35,458 nt of DNA from Clostridia bacterium (GTDB lineage Bacteria > Bacillota > Clostridia > Oscillospirales > CAG-272). The stretch covers positions 1 through 35,458 of the forward strand of contig JAFQOG010000013.1 in NCBI GenBank assembly GCA_017420755.1. The letters run 5' to 3'. The notes below the pieces were generated by a model, which was not told where the DNA came from, did not search any database, and saw only the letters and a program-made list of their open reading frames with translations. Positions 1 to 7,220 of the stretch are shown one piece after another. The translations under genes were made by a program, and so were the position numbers. The first letter of the stretch is position 1. The number at the start of each line of letters is the position of its first letter.

Positions 1-126
1 AAGGTGCAAGTGCCTATTGAAAGCGACCACGAATTTATGTGGGTTGAGTATGAACAGTTAAAGGGCAAAATGTTTGCTGAAATGCAAAACTGGGCTATCG
101 AAATAGCAAAAACATTTTTTAAATAA
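1..126 (+). CDS. 3' end of a gene cut by the window edge, possibly Nudix hydrolase
   Basis: Frame 1 is open from the first base to a TAA at 124-126 and gives the last 41 residues of a protein. The piece contains HEFMWVEYEQLKG followed by a short helix ending in KTFFK. A pattern of acidic residues, His-Glu-Phe/Tyr, x-Trp-Val and then a short helix is common at the C-terminus of Nudix hydrolases, so that is my best guess, but the Nudix box itself would lie outside the window. A strong hairpin terminator follows at once, which supports this being a real gene end. The reading frame is certain as an open frame; the family is not. Confidence 0.45.
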   Translation, partial: KVQVPIESDHEFMWVEYEQLKGKMFAEMQNWAIEIAKTFFK

Positions 127-130
127 CGAC

Positions 131-162
131 AAAGCGAGTGCAATCAAGCACTCGCTTTTGAT
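131..162 (+). terminator. Hairpin terminator between convergent genes
   Basis: A perfect 10-bp stem (132-141 with 148-157, arm AAGCGAGTGC) with a 6-base loop is followed on the plus strand by TTTTGATTATTTTAT. It ends the plus-strand gene at 126. The XRE gene converges from the other side with its stop codon at 162-164, so the same hairpin may also serve the minus strand, although the T-run there is poorer. Confidence 0.8.
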
Positions 163-1247
163 TATTTTATCTTTTCTTTCAACCGTTCAATTATAGTTAT
201 AAACCTTTGATTACCACGAAGCTTATCATATCTTTCCTGTGTTGTAAATCTTTTAAGCAAATCTTGACAAGGTGTAGTGCTCCAAACACATTTATCACAG
301 CTTTCGTTACCCTTCATAATAGGCGAAGAATAAAGGTCGCCATCGTTAAATCTTTCATCAAAATCAACTGCATATTTATATGCTATTTCAAAATTATCTA
401 TCGCCTGTTCTTCATTACCTTGGAGAAGATACAAGACTCCTATTATTCTATAACAATCATATAAATCAAAATTCTTATCGCACAGATTTTCACCATAAAT
501 TGATTTGCATATAGAAGCAAGGCTTTCTAAAACGCTTATTCTTTCTTCAACGCTTGCAGTTTGACAAGGGTTTTTATAATCTGCATCAGCAATTTTCATT
601 ATATATTCATGCATTAGCGAATAAAGAGCATCAACCTGCCAACGATATGTTTCTAACAACTCGTTTTGAGGTATTAAATTCAAATGAGTTTTTATTCTTG
701 TTTGATTAAATTGCATAGTGTGAGGCAATTGCTCTGCATAATACAATGCCTTTTCTTTATTGCCTTTTGAATAATGTGCATAACAAAGCATATTTGTTGC
801 TCTTAATCTGGTTTTAGTATCTGTGCACTTATTAAAAATCAGCTCTAACAGCTCAATTTTTTCATCCAAAATACACGGTGTGTTCTCAATGCAATCTAAA
901 GAAAACGCCAATAGATACATAACATCGTAATTGTTAGGCAACTCTTTCATAGTCTTTCTTGCAAGAGCTACCATTTCATCATATTTGCGTTCTCTATATA
1001 GAGAGTCTATCTGTTCCTTGAAAAGCTTAAAAGCTTCTTTGTTCTGCTCCTCCGAAAAGCCCAAAACCTCATCTGTTGACACACCAAAAATAATAGCCAA
1101 TTTTGGCAATAGTGTTATATCAGGCATTGTTTTTCCTGATTCCCATTGAGAAATTGCAGACACAGTAACATTTAGAAGCTCTGCAAGCTCCTCTTGTGTC
1201 ATATCCTTGCTTCTGCGAAAATTTCTAATATTCCTTCCTATATCCAT
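162..1247 (-). CDS. XRE-family transcriptional regulator with TPR-like C-terminal region
   Basis: A 361-residue protein. Residues 1-64 form a helix-turn-helix of the XRE/Cro type (MTQEELAELLNVTVSAISQW is the HTH core), ending in PDITLLPKLAIIFGVS. The rest (about 85-320) is helical, with TPR-like stretches such as LYLLQGNEEQAIDNFEIAYKYA. The same architecture occurs in Bacillota regulators that sense a ligand or peptide through the TPR part; no ligand can be named here. The HTH ends in the same PDITLLP block as the second XRE protein at 33571-34626, so the two DNA-binding domains are related. The start ATG at 1247 has an AAGGAG ribosome site. A promoter and a perfect 14-base palindrome lie just upstream, suggesting autoregulation. 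Cysteines near the C-terminus (CDKC and a later C) are notable but of unknown role. Confidence 0.85.
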   Translation of the reverse strand: MDIGRNIRNFRRSKDMTQEELAELLNVTVSAISQWESGKTMPDITLLPKLAIIFGVSTDEVLGFSEEQNKEAFKLFKEQIDSLYRERKYDEMVALARKTMKELPNNYDVMYLLAFSLDCIENTPCILDEKIELLELIFNKCTDTKTRLRATNMLCYAHYSKGNKEKALYYAEQLPHTMQFNQTRIKTHLNLIPQNELLETYRWQVDALYSLMHEYIMKIADADYKNPCQTASVEERISVLESLASICKSIYGENLCDKNFDLYDCYRIIGVLYLLQGNEEQAIDNFEIAYKYAVDFDERFNDGDLYSSPIMKGNESCDKCVWSTTPCQDLLKRFTTQERYDKLRGNQRFITIIERLKEKIK

Positions 1248-1272
1248 AAATATCTCCTTACAAAATAAGTTT

Positions 1273-1286
1273 CAAAAGCGCTTTTG
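1273..1286. promoter_or_regulatory. Palindromic operator downstream of the XRE promoter
   Basis: CAAAAGCGCTTTTG is a perfect 14-base palindrome lying 7 bases downstream of the -10 element, roughly at the start of transcription of the XRE/TPR gene. A repressor bound here would block transcription. It is a candidate autoregulatory site. The inner AAAGCGCTTT also matches the core of LacI/CcpA-type cre sites, though the outer TG...CA of a cre site is missing. Confidence 0.6.
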
Positions 1287-1293
1287 TACCTTC

Positions 1294-1322
1294 ATTATAT
1301 CAATGCTAAAAGACAAATTCAA
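1294..1322 (-). promoter_or_regulatory. Promoter of the XRE/TPR gene
   Basis: On the minus strand TTGAAT (1317-1322) and TATAAT (1294-1299) are separated by exactly 17 bases, a good sigma-A-type promoter reading into the gene that starts at 1247. Confidence 0.75.
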
Positions 1323-1371
1323 GATAGCGTTTCTTTACCGTTGTTTAGTATCTCTTAAATTTTGTAAACAC

Positions 1372-1405
1372 TACTAACAAAACCCACCAGCTAAGCTGGT
1401 GGGTT
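1372..1405 (-). terminator. Terminator of the SPFH/NfeD operon
   Basis: An 11-bp perfect stem (1381-1391 with 1395-1405) and 3-base loop start 4 bases after the SPFH stop codon. On the minus strand the hairpin is followed by TTTTGTTAG, a usable T-run. Confidence 0.75.
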
Positions 1406-1409
1406 GTTG

Positions 1410-2414
1410 TTATTCTTGCTCCGGAGTGCTATTTGTTGTTGGCGCTCCGTTTGGAGTTGAAATTGTTTCGGTAATTGTGCTAACAATTCCGGCAATTGCT
1501 TGTAGGTCGCTTGGAATAATAAGCTTTGTTGCATTTCCGTCAGCAACCTTTACAAGAGCATCAAGCTTTTGGAGTAGCAAGAATGCCTCTTGCGGTCCTG
1601 CCTCATTAATTAAGCGAATCGCTTCGGCTGTTGCATGATTAATCTTAAGAATAGCCTCTGCCTCAGCCTCTGCTACTCTAATTCTCGCTTCCATTTCAGC
1701 CTCTGCACGAAGGATAGCGGCTTGCTTTTCAGCCTCTGCTGCGAGAACCTTTGATTCCTTTTCACCTTGCGCTACAAGGATTTTACTTGCCTTTTCACCC
1801 TCAGCGCGAAGAATTGCTTCTCTTCTTTCACGCTCAGCCTTCATTTGCTTTTCCATTGCATCCTGAATTTCGTGAGGTGGCTTGATATTTTTGAGCTCTA
1901 CTCTATTAATTTTAATTCCCCAAGGGTCAGTTGCCTCGTCAAGAATTGAACGGATTTTTGCGTTGATTGTATCTCTTGATGTAAGAGTGTGGTCAAGCTC
2001 CATTTCACCAATTATATTACGAAGAGTTGTCGCTGTTAGATTTTCGATTGCACGAATTGGATTTTCAACACCATATGCAAAAAGCTTTGGATCTGTGATT
2101 TGGAAAAACACAACCGTGTCAATTTGCATTGTTACATTATCCTTTGTAATAACAGGCTGAGGATCAAAATCCGCTACCTGCTCTTTTAAAGAAACCTGCT
2201 TTGCTACTCTTTCGATAAGTGGGATCAAGATATGAATACCTGTTTCCCATGTTTTTTCATACGCGCCAAAGCGCTCAATTACATATGCCTTTGATTGTGG
2301 AACGATTTTTATGCCCGAAATAAGTGCAATAAGTGCTATAAGAACAATTACTGCAATAGCAATTAGTATTCCAATTCCTGCGCTACCGGCGAACATCATT
2401 AATGCAAAATTCAT
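1410..2414 (-). CDS. SPFH-domain membrane protein (stomatin/QmcA-like)
   Basis: A 334-residue protein of the SPFH/band-7 superfamily. An N-terminal membrane segment (about residues 8-33) is followed by the band-7 domain, which includes YVIERFGAYEKTWETGIH, then a long Ala/Glu/Arg-rich coiled coil with repeats of the type AEGEKASKILVAQGEKESK, and a hydrophobic C-terminal piece. Family members form large ring-like assemblies in the cytoplasmic membrane and are linked to membrane microdomains and to protection of membrane proteins. I start the gene at the ATG at 2414, because AAAGGAGG lies just upstream; the open frame extends further 5' only by running back into the NfeD-like gene. That gene stops 1 base before this ATG, so the two are one operon. 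The SPFH plus NfeD pairing is a known conserved arrangement and supports both calls. Confidence 0.92.
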   Translation of the reverse strand: MNFALMMFAGSAGIGILIAIAVIVLIALIALISGIKIVPQSKAYVIERFGAYEKTWETGIHILIPLIERVAKQVSLKEQVADFDPQPVITKDNVTMQIDTVVFFQITDPKLFAYGVENPIRAIENLTATTLRNIIGEMELDHTLTSRDTINAKIRSILDEATDPWGIKINRVELKNIKPPHEIQDAMEKQMKAERERREAILRAEGEKASKILVAQGEKESKVLAAEAEKQAAILRAEAEMEARIRVAEAEAEAILKINHATAEAIRLINEAGPQEAFLLLQKLDALVKVADGNATKLIIPSDLQAIAGIVSTITETISTPNGAPTTNSTPEQE

Positions 2415-2415
2415 A

Positions 2416-2856
2416 TTATTCCTCCTTTGATTTTGAAACAAATGCTTTATTACCACTAACTCTTTCGAAAATGACGATTTCACCCACCTCGATTATTGAA
2501 TTGTCACTTGAACGAGCGGTCCAAACAAGACCATTGATTTTTACAGCACCCGTTTCTTTAATATTATCAATTGTTTCAACTACCATTGCTGTTTTTCCAA
2601 TGTTAAGCTCCAGATTTGTTTCAGAGCCCTTCATTTTTTTAACAAGCTTTTTCACAAGTGGTCTTGTCGCAACAAGCGCACCCACAGATAAAACAACAAA
2701 TATTATAATTTGCCAAGCGATTTGCATTTGTGGAAAAATCGCTACAACTATACCTGTGATAAGAGCCGATGCGGAAAACCAAATGGAAACGAACTGCGTT
2801 GTAACAAGCTCTAACACTAAAAACGCGATTGCCAACGCAAACCATAACCACATCAT
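2416..2856 (-). CDS. NfeD-like membrane protein (short form)
   Basis: A 146-residue protein with two or three membrane segments in residues 1-70 and a small C-terminal beta-barrel (OB-fold type) domain, about residues 82-140 (GKTAMVVETIDNIKETGAVK and GEIVIFERVSGNKAFV). This is the short NfeD form without the serine-protease part. The family partners SPFH proteins and is thought to be their membrane companion; the next gene is exactly such a protein, 1 base away. Two ATGs stand side by side at 2856 and 2853; the AAGGAGG at 2864-2872 suits either. A weak promoter lies at 2894-2922. Confidence 0.9.
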   Translation of the reverse strand: MMWLWFALAIAFLVLELVTTQFVSIWFSASALITGIVVAIFPQMQIAWQIIIFVVLSVGALVATRPLVKKLVKKMKGSETNLELNIGKTAMVVETIDNIKETGAVKINGLVWTARSSDNSIIEVGEIVIFERVSGNKAFVSKSKEE

Positions 2857-2893
2857 GTAACATTCCTCCTTTGACTAGTTATTGTCTAAATCA

Positions 2894-2922
2894 ATTTTAT
2901 CATAACTACAAACAAAAGTAAA
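2894..2922 (-). promoter_or_regulatory. Probable promoter of the NfeD/SPFH operon
   Basis: On the minus strand TTTACT (2917-2922) and TAAAAT (2894-2899) are spaced by 17 bases, about 40 bases before the NfeD-like start. The -35 is weak, so confidence is moderate. Confidence 0.5.
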
Positions 2923-2931
2923 TATTTTTTA

Positions 2932-2977
2932 AAAACAAAATCTCGATTTTTGGACAAATCGCATTAATTGTCCAAAT
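2932..2977 (-). terminator. Terminator of the polysaccharide operon overlapping the last stop codon
   Basis: A 9-bp stem (2969-2977 with 2949-2957, arm TTTGGACAA on the minus strand) with an 11-base loop contains the stop codon of the glycosyltransferase gene. It is followed on the minus strand by AATCGAGATTTTGTTTTT. The T-run is set back, so this is a moderate terminator. Confidence 0.55.
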
Positions 2978-3983
2978 TCAAGTAAAGCTCTACATTATTT
3001 TTAAGAACATTTTCTTTTATATAAGGTTCAAGATTATATTCTCTCTTTTCAAGACTTGTTCTCTTTACAAGCTCGACAAAAGCGTCCTCATCATCTAATG
3101 GATATAATGACTCGCTGGGCAAAATATCTCTTTGACCCTTTATATCACTTGCAACAATTGGCAAGGATGCTCCCATCGCTTCAAGAATGTTGAAAGGAAG
3201 CCCTTCTATTCTAGATGCAGACACATAAATGTCTGTATTTAACAAATATTCTCGTACATTTTTTGTAAAGCCTGTAATAATGAGCCTATTTTCGACACCC
3301 AACTTTTTAGCAAGCCCTTCAAGCTCTTCTCGACAATCACCATCGCCTACAAGCGTAAGCCTTGCATTTTCCAATCTAGCAAGTGCCTTAACTAAAAAGA
3401 TTTGGTTCTTTCTTTTACTGATTTCGCCCACATAGGTGAGGCTTAAAAGCTCGTTGCGCTCTCTTTTTGTATTAGTAAAATCAGTGCGATTTGAGTCAAT
3501 GCCCATGCCATTAATCAAAAGCACCTCTTTTTGACAAAGCTTATTTTCGGTTGCAATCTCGTAATCCTCGCGATTCATAACGAAAATATAGTCCGTGCGT
3601 CGTCTCATAAGCCTTTCCGCAAAAAGATATAGCTTCTTTTTAAAGGATTTATCATTTTTGGAGAAAAGATATCCGTGAACGGTGTTTACAACAAGTGGTT
3701 TGTTTTTCATTCCCCACATTGCAAAGCGAGTCCAAAAGGCCGACAGCGAGGTGTGAAGATAAATCGCATCAAATTTCTCTCTTTTTAAAATTTTGCGAAT
3801 CTTAAACGATAGGAAAAAATTTTTCAAGGAAAATACGCTTTTTTTAAATGGAATTTCAAAATCCGCATCCTGTGTAGATGTCATAACATACACATCATGC
3901 CCCTTTTCCTTAAAGGCATTTATGTATGGTGTATGAAAGTTTTTTATATGCACCATATTAGATGCCACTAGCAATATTTTCAT
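2964..3983 (-). CDS. Family 4 glycosyltransferase
   Basis: A 339-residue GT-B fold glycosyltransferase. The N-terminal half starts MKILLVASNMVHIKNF, typical of GT4 enzymes. The C-terminal half carries TYVGEISKRKNQIFLVKAL and the retaining E-x7-E motif at E260-E268 (EGLPFNILEAMG), which binds the nucleotide-sugar donor. It probably adds a sugar to a lipid-linked glycan on the cytoplasmic face of the membrane. Its ATG overlaps the stop of the upstream sugar transferase (ATGA at 3980-3983), so translation is coupled. It is the last gene of the polysaccharide operon. Donor and acceptor sugars cannot be read from the sequence. Confidence 0.9.
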   Translation of the reverse strand: MKILLVASNMVHIKNFHTPYINAFKEKGHDVYVMTSTQDADFEIPFKKSVFSLKNFFLSFKIRKILKREKFDAIYLHTSLSAFWTRFAMWGMKNKPLVVNTVHGYLFSKNDKSFKKKLYLFAERLMRRRTDYIFVMNREDYEIATENKLCQKEVLLINGMGIDSNRTDFTNTKRERNELLSLTYVGEISKRKNQIFLVKALARLENARLTLVGDGDCREELEGLAKKLGVENRLIITGFTKNVREYLLNTDIYVSASRIEGLPFNILEAMGASLPIVASDIKGQRDILPSESLYPLDDEDAFVELVKRTSLEKREYNLEPYIKENVLKNNVELYLNLDN

Positions 3984-5371
3984 TTTTTTCTTTTGAATTT
4001 CTCGTTTCTGTTGAACATTTTAAATGGGGTTAGGAAAATTATTTTAATATCATTGAAAATCGTCCAGTTTTCAATGTATTTAATATCCATTTCTATTCTT
4101 CTTTCGATGGAGGTATTATCTCCACGGAAACCATATATTTGAGCAAGGCCTGTAATTCCCGGCTTAACCTGATGCTTTACCATGTAAAGAGGAATTGTCT
4201 TGCTATATTCCTCTACAAATTTTGGCAACTCCGGTCTTGGTCCTACGAGCGACATTGAGCCAAAAAGAACATTGAAAAATTGTGGCAATTCATCAATGCC
4301 AAATCTTCTCATAAACGCTCCAAATCTTGTTTTTCTGCTTTCGTCGTCCTCGTCGTGCTCCTCTAAATCTCCCTCGTGATGCTCCTCTACTCTCATAGAA
4401 CGGAATTTATAAATTGTAAATTCCTTATTGTTTTTTCCAACACGAACCTGCTTGAATATAACAGGACCTTTCGAGGTGATTTTAACGCCTATCGCCGCAA
4501 AAAGCATTATAGGTGAGGTTAAAATTATCAAAATCAAAGAACAAACAATATCAATAGCTCTTTTTATAGCTGCGTTTCCTATGTTGTCGAGAGGAATCGC
4601 TCTTGTATTAATAAGGGGAAGGTTTCCAACCATATCAACCTGACATTTTGATTTAAAATATTTATACGCAACAGGAATAATTGATGCTCTTATTCCATTT
4701 TGGTCGCAAATATTTATTATTCTTTGCGTTTTGGAGTCCTCCTTGCTTTCTAGAGCAATAACAACCTCGTGAGGACGATGCTCCTTGATAACAGTATCAA
4801 GGTCGCTATAATTGCCAAGCTTTCTAAAGCGTGGCTTCTCGGCGTCACTAACACAGCCAATTATTCTATATCCAAAGTGTAGGTTGTCGTTTATTTGTCT
4901 TGCGTACTCTACTGCACCATATCCATTACCAACAATCAATACATATTTTGGATTTTTGTTTTTAATACGAATATAGTGAAGAATTTTTGTAGCGATAATC
5001 TTTTTCACAGTAAGGACAGCTAAGGATATTAGGCAAATAATGATTGCCAAAACAAAATTTCTTGCGTTATCCTCTGTGAAAACCAATACTGCGACAACCG
5101 CAAAGCCCATAATAATCGCTTGCGCTGTTATCAGCTTTACTATTTGCGACATCAGCTTTTCCCAACGCTTAGCTGAATACAAATCAAACATAAAGTAAAT
5201 AGCGCTGGCAAAAATCAAAAGCATAGCACCTATAACTATTGATTTCTCATTGATATCATAGCCTAGCCATCTATCTGCCACCAAAAAGGATATCGCCATT
5301 ACGCATATATTTAAAAAGAAATCAACAAAAGCGCCAATATATTTAAGTGATGTCTTATTATTCTGTACCAT
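3980..5371 (-). CDS. Polyprenyl-phosphate phosphoglycosyl transferase (WbaP/WcaJ type)
   Basis: A 463-residue membrane enzyme that moves a sugar-phosphate from a nucleotide sugar to undecaprenyl phosphate and so starts a surface glycan. The N-terminal half has four or five membrane helices and a Rossmann-like domain (VLIVGNGYGAVEYARQI). The C-terminal half is the bacterial sugar transferase domain: RAIDIVCSLILIILTSP, the YKFRSMRVEE block, IDELPQFFNVLFG and SLVGPRPELP. An acidic, histidine-containing loop (EEHHEGDLEEHDEDD) lies in the usual variable loop of the catalytic domain. I start at the ATG at 5371 because GGAAGG (5376-5383) lies just upstream; the open frame extends 9 codons further without a ribosome site. 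The gene follows the exporter ATPase by about 50 bases. Confidence 0.92.
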   Translation of the reverse strand: MVQNNKTSLKYIGAFVDFFLNICVMAISFLVADRWLGYDINEKSIVIGAMLLIFASAIYFMFDLYSAKRWEKLMSQIVKLITAQAIIMGFAVVAVLVFTEDNARNFVLAIIICLISLAVLTVKKIIATKILHYIRIKNKNPKYVLIVGNGYGAVEYARQINDNLHFGYRIIGCVSDAEKPRFRKLGNYSDLDTVIKEHRPHEVVIALESKEDSKTQRIINICDQNGIRASIIPVAYKYFKSKCQVDMVGNLPLINTRAIPLDNIGNAAIKRAIDIVCSLILIILTSPIMLFAAIGVKITSKGPVIFKQVRVGKNNKEFTIYKFRSMRVEEHHEGDLEEHDEDDESRKTRFGAFMRRFGIDELPQFFNVLFGSMSLVGPRPELPKFVEEYSKTIPLYMVKHQVKPGITGLAQIYGFRGDNTSIERRIEMDIKYIENWTIFNDIKIIFLTPFKMFNRNEKFKRKK

Positions 5372-5425
5372 ATTTTCCTTCCTTGCAAAACAAAGCACTA
5401 ATCAAAATTGACTAATGCTTCGCCT

Positions 5426-6223
5426 TTACTTTTTAGAATTTGAATATTCGTAATACCTATCACAAATCTCTCCGGAATCGCCTACTGCAACAATTTCTCC
5501 CTTTTCTATCCATACAGCACGCTGACATAGCTTTTTTATCTGTTGAAGTGAGTGAGAAACTATTATGCAGGTAACTCCTTTTCTTTGAAGCTCCTCTATT
5601 TTTTGTGAGCATTTAACTCGGAAATTTTCATCTCCTACCGACAAAATTTCATCAACAAGCAAAATGTCGGGCTCTACATCAATTGCTATCGCAAATCCAA
5701 GCCTTGCAACCATTCCTGATGAGAAATTTTTAAGAGGAACATCGATGTATTCCTCAAGCCCTGCAAATTCTACTATGCTCGAAAATTTTTCCTTTAGCTC
5801 CTTTTTAGTATAACCCAAAATTGCGCCATTTAAGTGAATATTTTCTCTTGCAGTTGCCTCGTAATCAAAGCCTGCGCCAAGATTAAGCAAGGGAGCGACG
5901 CTACCCTTTACCATTACGCTTCCCGCGGTTGGCTTGATTATTCCGGTAATTATTTTTAAGATTGTACTCTTACCCGCACCATTGTGACCGATAATACCAA
6001 CGCTTTCGCCTTTTTTCACGCTAAAGGATATATCCTGTAAAATCTTTTTCTTTTGCCTTTTGATTTTTCCCTTTACAAGACGAACAAAAAACTCCTTTAA
6101 GCTATCGACCTTTTCTGCCTGCATGAAATACTCCATTGCGACATTGGTCAGCTCTATTACGGTTTGGTCTTCCTCGGTATGTATTTCTTCTACGGGCAAG
6201 GAATCATTTACAATTTCTTCCAT
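5426..6223 (-). CDS. Polysaccharide ABC exporter, ATP-binding protein (Wzt/TagH type)
   Basis: A 265-residue ABC ATPase. Walker A is GHNGAGKST (residues 79-87), the signature is NFSSGMVARL (from about 167), and Walker B is ILLVDEIL with D191 and E192. The block GSVAPLLNLGAGFDYEATARENI is diagnostic of the O-antigen/teichoic acid exporter branch. The C-terminal carbohydrate-binding domain of long Wzt proteins is absent. The N-terminal 20 residues are acidic and not part of the ATPase fold. Start ATG at 6223 with AGAGG upstream. The permease gene ends 15 bases before, so the pair forms the transporter that flips a lipid-linked glycan across the membrane. Confidence 0.93.
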   Translation of the reverse strand: MEEIVNDSLPVEEIHTEEDQTVIELTNVAMEYFMQAEKVDSLKEFFVRLVKGKIKRQKKKILQDISFSVKKGESVGIIGHNGAGKSTILKIITGIIKPTAGSVMVKGSVAPLLNLGAGFDYEATARENIHLNGAILGYTKKELKEKFSSIVEFAGLEEYIDVPLKNFSSGMVARLGFAIAIDVEPDILLVDEILSVGDENFRVKCSQKIEELQRKGVTCIIVSHSLQQIKKLCQRAVWIEKGEIVAVGDSGEICDRYYEYSNSKK

Positions 6224-6238
6224 TGCGACCTCTTAATT

Positions 6239-7120
6239 TTAGATGCTGAAAATAAATTTACGCTTTGTAATTGAAAACACAAGAGTGCCAACAATTGCAA
6301 ACGATAGTCCTATGATATAAAGCGTAATCAAGCTTGTATCCACAGTTGCCTCATGAAGAGTTCCTATCTTTACACGATATATTATGTCTCTGAAATATTC
6401 TACGAAATGCGCCATTGGATTTAGCTTCATAACGAGCTTCATGACTATTTCCTGCCAAAGCGAGCCTAAGTTTTTAAGCTTATAGAATATTGGTGTAAAA
6501 TACATCCACAATGTTAAAAATACATTGTAAAAATGCATAACATCTCTAAAGAATACATAAAGCGCAGATAAAATTAGTGACATTCCATAGTTGAACAAGA
6601 ACAACGCCGGAAGCATCGGTATGGTTAGCCAAATCATACGGCTAAACACGGGCACTTGAATACTAACTATTAGCATAACCACAATAAGCGCTATAAATGA
6701 AAACAGGAAGTTAACAATAGCACTCAAATTGCACGCAAGTGGAAAAACATTGTATGCAATCTTATTTTTGGTTAATAGCCCTCGATTATATACAAGCGAT
6801 GTCAAGGACTGCGATGTTGCGCCACGCATTGTATTGAAAATTATATTTCCGCATAACAAATACAGAAGATAGGTTTTGTCGTCGTTATATTTCAAAATTG
6901 TACCAAATACGATGTACATTACAAACATATTCAAAAGAGGATTTAATATCGTCCAAATAACTCCGATGGCAGAGTTTCTGTATTGAAGCTTAATTCCTCT
7001 TTTTACAAGCTCTATCACTATATTTGTATTTTTAGCAAGCTCCTTCTTTTGTTTTACCAAAAAGGGCTTTGCCTTCTCTTCTATAAATGCGGAAAATTTT
7101 GGTGATTTAAAAATATTCAT
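6239..7120 (-). CDS. Polysaccharide ABC exporter, permease (Wzm/TagG type)
   Basis: A 293-residue ABC-2 type membrane protein with about six membrane segments after a basic, amphipathic N-terminus. The stretch LVKRGIKLQYRNSAIGVIWTILNP is the typical entry to the first helix in exporters of O-antigen and teichoic acids, and the C-terminal PMAHFVEYFRDIIYR matches the same family. First gene of the operon, behind a consensus promoter at 7192-7220. The start is uncertain: I use the ATG at 7120; a TTG at 7138 in the same frame would add six residues. Neither has a strong ribosome site. Confidence 0.9.
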   Translation of the reverse strand: MNIFKSPKFSAFIEEKAKPFLVKQKKELAKNTNIVIELVKRGIKLQYRNSAIGVIWTILNPLLNMFVMYIVFGTILKYNDDKTYLLYLLCGNIIFNTMRGATSQSLTSLVYNRGLLTKNKIAYNVFPLACNLSAIVNFLFSFIALIVVMLIVSIQVPVFSRMIWLTIPMLPALFLFNYGMSLILSALYVFFRDVMHFYNVFLTLWMYFTPIFYKLKNLGSLWQEIVMKLVMKLNPMAHFVEYFRDIIYRVKIGTLHEATVDTSLITLYIIGLSFAIVGTLVFSITKRKFIFSI

Positions 7121-7191
7121 TGAATTTTCCCATTGCAAATTTCATTTTATTTTTAGCGAAATTTGTCATTTTATAGTATTTATATAAAGTT

Positions 7192-7220
7192 ATTATATCA
7201 AATATATGCGCAATTGTCAA
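7192..7220 (-). promoter_or_regulatory. Consensus promoter of the polysaccharide operon
   Basis: On the minus strand TTGACA (7215-7220) and TATAAT (7192-7197) are separated by exactly 17 bases, a full consensus match. The -35 overlaps the TGA stop codon of the upstream folT-folC gene (7217-7219), and no terminator separates the two units, so some read-through from folT-folC is possible. Confidence 0.88.

Noticed and set aside
1273-1286. CcpA cre site
   Set aside because: The core fits, but the outer TG and CA are replaced by CA and TG, and the site sits at the promoter of a regulator with its own DNA-binding domain, so autoregulation is the simpler reading.
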